Assembly (NCBI GenBank): GCA_030640275.1 | Contig: DAOWJR010000038.1 | Location: 1-10,168, forward strand | Direction: 5' to 3' | DNA length: 10,168 nucleotides | From: Actinomycetes bacterium | Lineage (GTDB): Bacteria > Actinomycetota > Humimicrobiia > JAHJRV01 | Shown: piece by piece, positions 6,457-10,168 of the stretch | Layout: every line of letters starts with the position of its first letter | How positions within the stretch are numbered: the first letter of the stretch is position 1 | The notes under the pieces: generated by a model | What the model saw: the letters and a program-made list of their open reading frames with translations, nothing else | What the model was told of the DNA's origin: nothing | Database searches by the model: none | Position numbers and translations under genes: made by a program

Positions 6457-7095
6457 TCAGGTTTTGATGCTAAAATGGATTTTTAAATTTCTTACAATAA
6501 TTTCTTTCAGTTTTTTCATATTTACTTTTTTATTTAACAGCTCCTTCATTGAGGTTATATTTATATCTTTTATACCACATGGGATTATGTATGAAAAGGG
6601 TGTTAAATCATTATTTACGTTTAAAGCAAAACCATGATAGGTAACCCATTTTCTTATTCTAATACCTATTGATGCAATCTTTTTTTCTTCAACCCAGACT
6701 CCAATCAATTTAGGAATCATTTCTGCATTTATTGAATATTCATTTAAGGTTTTTATAAGTATCTCTTCTAAACTTTTTACATACCACTTAACATCCTTTT
6801 TATAATATCTAAGATTTAAAATGGGATACCCAATCAATTGTCCAGGTCCATGATATGTAACATCACCCCCTCTATCTGTTTGATATACTGAAACACCTCT
6901 TTTTTTTAGCACTTCTTTGTTAAATAGAATATTTAAACTATTTCCACTTTTTCCAATAGTAATTACTGGATGATGTTCGAGAAGAAGAAGAAAATCAGTT
7001 TTGCCGTTCAGCGTTTTTTCTTCATAAATTTTTTGAAGTTTTAAACTTTTTCCATATTCAACTAAATTTAAATTTACAACTTTAAGTTCTCTCAT
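6457..7095 (-). CDS. lipB: Octanoyltransferase (lipoyl(octanoyl) transferase)
   Basis: LipB (EC 2.3.1.181), 212 aa, transfers octanoyl from acyl carrier protein to the lysine of lipoyl domains, the first step of endogenous lipoylation in the cytosol. Family signatures are clear: LLLLEHHPVITIGKSG (36-51), the RGGDVTYHGPGQ block (75-86), the GVW and KKIASIGIRI segment with the predicted catalytic K139, HGFALNVN (154-161), and IPCGI with the predicted nucleophile C173. Length is normal, and the MRELKVVNLNLVEY start matches the family although no good Shine-Dalgarno site precedes it. A natural substrate, the E2 protein at 4760-5947, lies nearby on the opposite strand. lipA (lipoyl synthase) is not in the window. 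It is divergent from ord across a 283-bp A/T-rich spacer. Confidence 0.96.
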   Translation of the reverse strand: MRELKVVNLNLVEYGKSLKLQKIYEEKTLNGKTDFLLLLEHHPVITIGKSGNSLNILFNKEVLKKRGVSVYQTDRGGDVTYHGPGQLIGYPILNLRYYKKDVKWYVKSLEEILIKTLNEYSINAEMIPKLIGVWVEEKKIASIGIRIRKWVTYHGFALNVNNDLTPFSYIIPCGIKDINITSMKELLNKKVNMKKLKEIIVRNLKIHFSIKT

Positions 7096-7378
7096 TTTTA
7101 TTTAAAATTTTTCAGAGGGGATCCTCTCATGATAATTTATAGAAATATTAGTCTTAATATTAATATGTTATTCAATTATTATATTTTAAATTTAAAACTT
7201 TTGATAGAATTAAAAATACATTGAATTTGATATTTATTGAAAAATAGATTAATTAATGGAATATAAAATAGAAAAACCTAATTATTGATATTACATATTT
7301 TAATAAAGATTATTAACTAATGTTCTCAATTATTAGATTTTTGAATAAACAAATAATTTAAGATTATTAGGAGGATAG
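7096..7378. promoter_or_regulatory. Divergent lipB/ord intergenic region with candidate ord promoter
   Basis: A 283-bp, extremely A/T-rich spacer between divergent genes that must hold the promoters of both. The best candidate for ord is TTGATA (7285-7290), 17 bases, GATTAT (7308-7313), about 65 bases ahead of the ATG, but similar matches are common in such DNA. A perfect 14-bp all-A/T palindrome (TTTTAAATTTAAAA, 7184-7197) and a small hairpin (AGAGG-GGAT-CCTCT) upstream of lipB are present. I see no recognisable riboswitch, T-box or credible small gene. AGGAGG at 7369-7374 is the ord ribosome binding site. Confidence 0.35.
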
Positions 7379-8440
7379 ATGAAAAGAAAGATAAAAGTTA
7401 TTTTGTGGGGACTTGGAAATATGGGATCAATGATGGCTAAGGCTTTACTTAGAAAAGATGGAGTAGAAATTGTGGGTGCTATTGCAAAAAGGAGGGAGAA
7501 AGCAGGAAAAGATTTAGGTAAGTTATTAAATTTTGAAAAAGGATTAGGAGTTCAGATTACCAATGATGCTGAATCTCTCTTTGAAAATACTAAAGCTGAC
7601 ATTTTGCTTCATAGTACCACTTCATTTGTAAAAGATGTTTATAATCAAATTAAATTCGCGTTAGAAAAGAGTATAAACGTTATTACAATAGCAGAAGAGA
7701 TGTATAATCCATGGGTTCAAAATCCAGAGTTGGCAAGAGAGATTAATAATTTAGCAAAGACAAATGATGTAACTGTTTTAGGCACTGGTATCAATCCAGG
7801 TTTTGTACTGGATACACTGATTCTAACATTAACAGGGATATGCTTAGAAGTAATTGAGATCAAAGCATCGAGAGTAAATGATTTATCTCCATATGGACCT
7901 ACTGTAATGAGAACTCAAGGTGTCGGAACAACTGTTGAAGAATTTGAAAGGGGAATAAGTAATGGCACTATTATTGGTCATATTGGATTTTTAGAATCTA
8001 TAAGTACAATCGCAAAGTATTTAGGATGGGAACTTGATGAGATAAAGCAGACTAGAGACCCTATAATATCAAATGTTTTAAGAAAAACCCCTCATGCTTT
8101 AGTAAAACCTGGTATGGTAGCAGGATGCAATCATATAGCTTATGGAATAAAAGATGGTAAAGTGATTATAACTTTGGAACATCCCCAACAAATACTTCCT
8201 GAATTAGAGGGTATAGAAACAGGTGATTACATAATTATAAATGGTAAACCTGAAATAAATTTATCAATTAAACCAGAAATACAGGGAGGATTAGGAACTA
8301 TTGCAATCGCAATTAATATAATCCCACATGTAATAAATTCAGAACCTGGCTTAAAAAGTATGATGGATATGCCATTTTGTCATGCAGTCCTATCTGATTA
8401 CAGAGAGTTAATTAAAATGGGTTCAGGTCTTGCAATATAA
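7379..8440 (+). CDS. ord: 2,4-diaminopentanoate dehydrogenase
   Basis: A 353-aa enzyme (EC 1.4.1.12) of the dihydrodipicolinate-reductase-like fold that oxidatively deaminates (2R,4S)-2,4-diaminopentanoate to 2-amino-4-oxopentanoate with NAD(P)+. This is the step after D-ornithine aminomutase in clostridial ornithine fermentation. The N-terminal strand carries the nucleotide-binding motif GLGNMG (11-16), and the NPGFVLDT block in the middle is typical of the family. The identification rests on fold motifs plus the gene order, since ortA and ortB follow directly, which is the arrangement known from Clostridium sticklandii. An AGGAGG ribosome binding site lies just 4 bases before the ATG, suggesting strong translation. 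A 109-bp A/T-rich gap with a hairpin separates it from ortA. Alone, the sequence could be mistaken for another dihydrodipicolinate-reductase-like protein. Confidence 0.93.
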   Translation: MKRKIKVILWGLGNMGSMMAKALLRKDGVEIVGAIAKRREKAGKDLGKLLNFEKGLGVQITNDAESLFENTKADILLHSTTSFVKDVYNQIKFALEKSINVITIAEEMYNPWVQNPELAREINNLAKTNDVTVLGTGINPGFVLDTLILTLTGICLEVIEIKASRVNDLSPYGPTVMRTQGVGTTVEEFERGISNGTIIGHIGFLESISTIAKYLGWELDEIKQTRDPIISNVLRKTPHALVKPGMVAGCNHIAYGIKDGKVIITLEHPQQILPELEGIETGDYIIINGKPEINLSIKPEIQGGLGTIAIAINIIPHVINSEPGLKSMMDMPFCHAVLSDYRELIKMGSGLAI

Positions 8441-8463
8441 AATATTCTAAAAGGTAGGATTAA

Positions 8464-8487
8464 AAAATATAATTGAACTTATATTTT
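8464..8487 (+). other. Perfect A/T hairpin between ord and ortA
   Basis: AAAATATAA (8464-8472) and TTATATTTT (8479-8487) form a perfect 9-bp inverted repeat around the loop TTGAAC, followed by AATTTTT. The stem has no G-C pairs, so it would be a weak terminator at best; it may tune expression or mRNA stability between the two genes. Confidence 0.3.
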
Positions 8488-8549
8488 AATTTTTAAATGT
8501 AAATAATAAAAAAATATTTAAAATACGAGTATAGAAAAGGAGCAAAATA

Positions 8550-8870
8550 ATGTCATATGCAAAAAAGGGAGATTGGGTTCAAATAAGCAGAATTATTCTT
8601 CCTCCAGGAAAGAGAGCTCCACAAGTTCCAGAAGAAACTCAGAGAGTTCCTCTAAAAGAAATGGTCAAAGGGTTTTTATTAAATGATGCAGAAAAGGGTG
8701 ATGAAGTAAGAATAAGAACTGTTATAGGTAGAGAAATAGTAGGGAAGTTAAAAATAAAAAATCCTGTATATCCACATAATTTTGGAGAACCAGTTCCCCA
8801 GTTGTTATCTATTGGTCAGGAATTGTGGGAGATTATTGGAAGGTCTAGCGAAGAGGAAAAAAATGAATAA
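8550..8870 (+). CDS. ortA: 2-amino-4-oxopentanoate thiolase, alpha subunit
   Basis: The small (106 aa) subunit of the 2-amino-4-oxopentanoate thiolase (EC 2.3.1.263), which with OrtB cleaves 2-amino-4-oxopentanoate using CoA to acetyl-CoA and alanine. Family features recalled from clostridial OrtA are all present: the AKKGDWVQI opening, LPPGKRAPQVPEETQRVPL (about 17-35), VKGFLLNDAEKGDEV (39-53) and the GREIVGKL and NPVYPHNFGEPVPQLL segments. AAGGAG lies 7 bases before the ATG. The stop codon overlaps the ortB start by 8 bases, so the two subunits are probably translationally coupled in a 1:1 ratio. This gene is the most specific marker of the ornithine pathway in the window, because the family has no other known role. 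Confidence 0.95.
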   Translation: MSYAKKGDWVQISRIILPPGKRAPQVPEETQRVPLKEMVKGFLLNDAEKGDEVRIRTVIGREIVGKLKIKNPVYPHNFGEPVPQLLSIGQELWEIIGRSSEEEKNE

Positions 8871-10168
8871 AAAAGCGACTGATTATAATTCTGTAATGAG
8901 TAGGAAAAGTGAGATTGTGAAAGCAGCTCTTGGTTTAGATTATGACCAATTTGAACTTCCTGGAATTGTATTAGATTATGAAAGTATGATGGAAAAAGCA
9001 GGTTATTCTTTAGAAGAAGTTATCAAGATACAGAATCAGACAAATGTTGGTAATACACCAATGATTGAAGTAAATAATATTAATCTGTTAGTTAAGACAC
9101 TTTCAAAACCTGGATATGGAGCTAAGATTTTAATTAAAGATGAAGCTGCAAACCCCTCGGGAAGTTTTAAAGATAGAAGAGCATCAGTATCTGTTTATCA
9201 TGCTAAAAAATTAGGGTATAAAGGGGTAATAGCTGCTACAAGTGGTAATTATGGAGCGGCAGTTGCATCACAGGCAAATAAAAGGGGACTTAAATGCATA
9301 ATTATTCAGGAAACCTATGATTCAAGAGGATTTGGTCAGCCAGAGATAGTTGAAAAGGGTAGAGCTTGTGAAGCATATGGAGCTGAAGTTCATCAATTAA
9401 CTGTCGGACCTGAACTATTTTATGTTTTTCTTCTCCTTCTTGAAGAAACTGGATATTTTAATGCTTCTTTATATACACCTTTTGGAGTTGCTGGAATAGA
9501 GACATTGGGATATGAAGTAGCAATGGATGTGAAAAATAAATATGGTAAATTTCCTGAAGTTGTTGTTGTAACTCATGCAGGCGGTGGTAATGTTACTGGA
9601 ACAACAAGAGGACTTTTAAAAGCAAGTGCAACAGAAACAAAAGTAGTAGCAGCAAGTGTTGATTTAACAGGACTTCATATGGCGAGTGATTTAGATTTCA
9701 ATAGGAAGTCATTCACAACTGGACATACTGGATTTGGGTTTCCTTTTGCTGTCTGGCCTGACAGAGCCGATGTTCCCAGAAATGCAGCCAGAGCTTTGAG
9801 ATATATGGATAGATATGTTACTTTAACACAGGGAGAAGTATTTTATGCTACAGAAATGTTAGCTCAACTTGAGGGTATAGAGAGAGGACCTGCAGGAAAC
9901 TGTTCACTTGCTGCAGCAGTTTCTATTGCTCAGGAAATGCCAGATGATAATATAATTGTGGTTCAGGAAACTGAATATACAGGTGCTGGCAAACATCCTA
10001 CTGCTCAACTTACATTTGCTAAGAAAATGGGTGTAGAAATATATATAGGAGATCCTAAAGAAAATATCCCTGGAAGAAGAATTGTTATTCCAGAACACCC
10101 AAATCAGATAAAAGTTAAGGAAGTGAGTTTAGATAGAGTTAGAAAATCTTATTTAAAAAATACATTGG
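8863..10168 (+). CDS. ortB: 2-amino-4-oxopentanoate thiolase, beta subunit (cut by right edge)
   Basis: The frame stays open from the ATG at 8863 to the window edge, 435 codons, probably most of a family length near 470 residues. It encodes the PLP-dependent, threonine-synthase-like subunit that carries the catalytic site of the thiolase with OrtA. The PLP lysine is K103 in NPSGSFKDRR. ATSGNYGAAVA is the loop that cradles the substrate carboxylate in this fold, and HAGGGNVTGT is the glycine-rich phosphate-binding loop. An N-terminal extension of about 60 residues precedes the fold, as in OrtB. Its start lies within the last codons of ortA in another frame, with GAGG upstream, indicating coupled translation. 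Downstream, beyond the edge, oraS and oraE (D-ornithine aminomutase) would be expected from the order in Clostridium sticklandii. Confidence 0.95.
   Translation, partial: MNKKATDYNSVMSRKSEIVKAALGLDYDQFELPGIVLDYESMMEKAGYSLEEVIKIQNQTNVGNTPMIEVNNINLLVKTLSKPGYGAKILIKDEAANPSGSFKDRRASVSVYHAKKLGYKGVIAATSGNYGAAVASQANKRGLKCIIIQETYDSRGFGQPEIVEKGRACEAYGAEVHQLTVGPELFYVFLLLLEETGYFNASLYTPFGVAGIETLGYEVAMDVKNKYGKFPEVVVVTHAGGGNVTGTTRGLLKASATETKVVAASVDLTGLHMASDLDFNRKSFTTGHTGFGFPFAVWPDRADVPRNAARALRYMDRYVTLTQGEVFYATEMLAQLEGIERGPAGNCSLAAAVSIAQEMPDDNIIVVQETEYTGAGKHPTAQLTFAKKMGVEIYIGDPKENIPGRRIVIPEHPNQIKVKEVSLDRVRKSYLKNTL

Noticed and set aside
7184..7197. 14-bp palindrome TTTTAAATTTAAAA as an operator
   Set aside because: It is composed only of A and T in a spacer of extreme A/T content, has no second copy, and shows no resemblance to the SorC boxes.
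7129..7224. Possible 31-residue peptide in the lipB/ord spacer
   Set aside because: It has no ribosome binding site and only A/T-driven residues (I, L, N, Y, K), as expected by chance in such DNA.
9904..10098. Minus-strand open frame of 64 codons near the right edge
   Set aside because: It is entirely antisense to ortB, whose own frame is open and well conserved there.

Overview
The window is A/T-rich bacterial DNA, by eye roughly one third G+C, with AAGGAG/GGAGG-type ribosome binding sites, several non-ATG starts and very A/T-rich spacers. The gene content (ornithine fermentation enzymes, a DUF2148 ferredoxin-like protein, a lipoylated acyloin/2-oxoacid dehydrogenase complex) suggests an anaerobic amino-acid-fermenting bacterium. 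A clostridial lineage or another low-GC anaerobic phylum such as Atribacterota would fit, but the sequence alone does not decide this. There are no tRNA or rRNA genes, CRISPR arrays, insertion sequences or phage genes.

Left arm (1-1421, minus strand): the N-terminal part of a DUF2148 ferredoxin-domain protein runs off the left edge. Upstream of it, in the same direction, is a complete zinc-dependent medium-chain alcohol/polyol dehydrogenase.

Central arm (1576-6433, plus strand): a SorC-family regulator has a well-formed sigma-70-type promoter followed at once by two tandem 14-bp palindromes, which look like autoregulatory operators. It is followed by E1-alpha, E1-beta and E2 of a thiamine-dependent dehydrogenase complex resembling acetoin dehydrogenase, then a small four-cysteine zinc-ribbon protein of unknown role. 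No E3 (dihydrolipoyl dehydrogenase) gene is present. lipB, the octanoyltransferase that starts lipoylation of E2-type proteins, converges on this block from the minus strand (6457-7095).

Right arm (7379-10168, plus strand): ord, ortA and ortB, the last cut by the right edge, encode the final steps of ornithine fermentation. 2,4-diaminopentanoate is oxidised to 2-amino-4-oxopentanoate, which is cleaved thiolytically with CoA to acetyl-CoA and alanine. The D-ornithine aminomutase genes (oraS/oraE) would be expected just beyond the right edge.

Working together: the central block probably oxidises an acyloin or 2-oxoacid to an acyl-CoA plus NADH, and the neighbouring dehydrogenase may supply its substrate from an alcohol (for example 2,3-butanediol to acetoin, an inference). 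The right arm makes acetyl-CoA from ornithine. I see no clearly novel system. The best leads are the SorC operator pair, the zinc-ribbon protein between E2 and lipB, and the E3-less complex next to an alcohol dehydrogenase.
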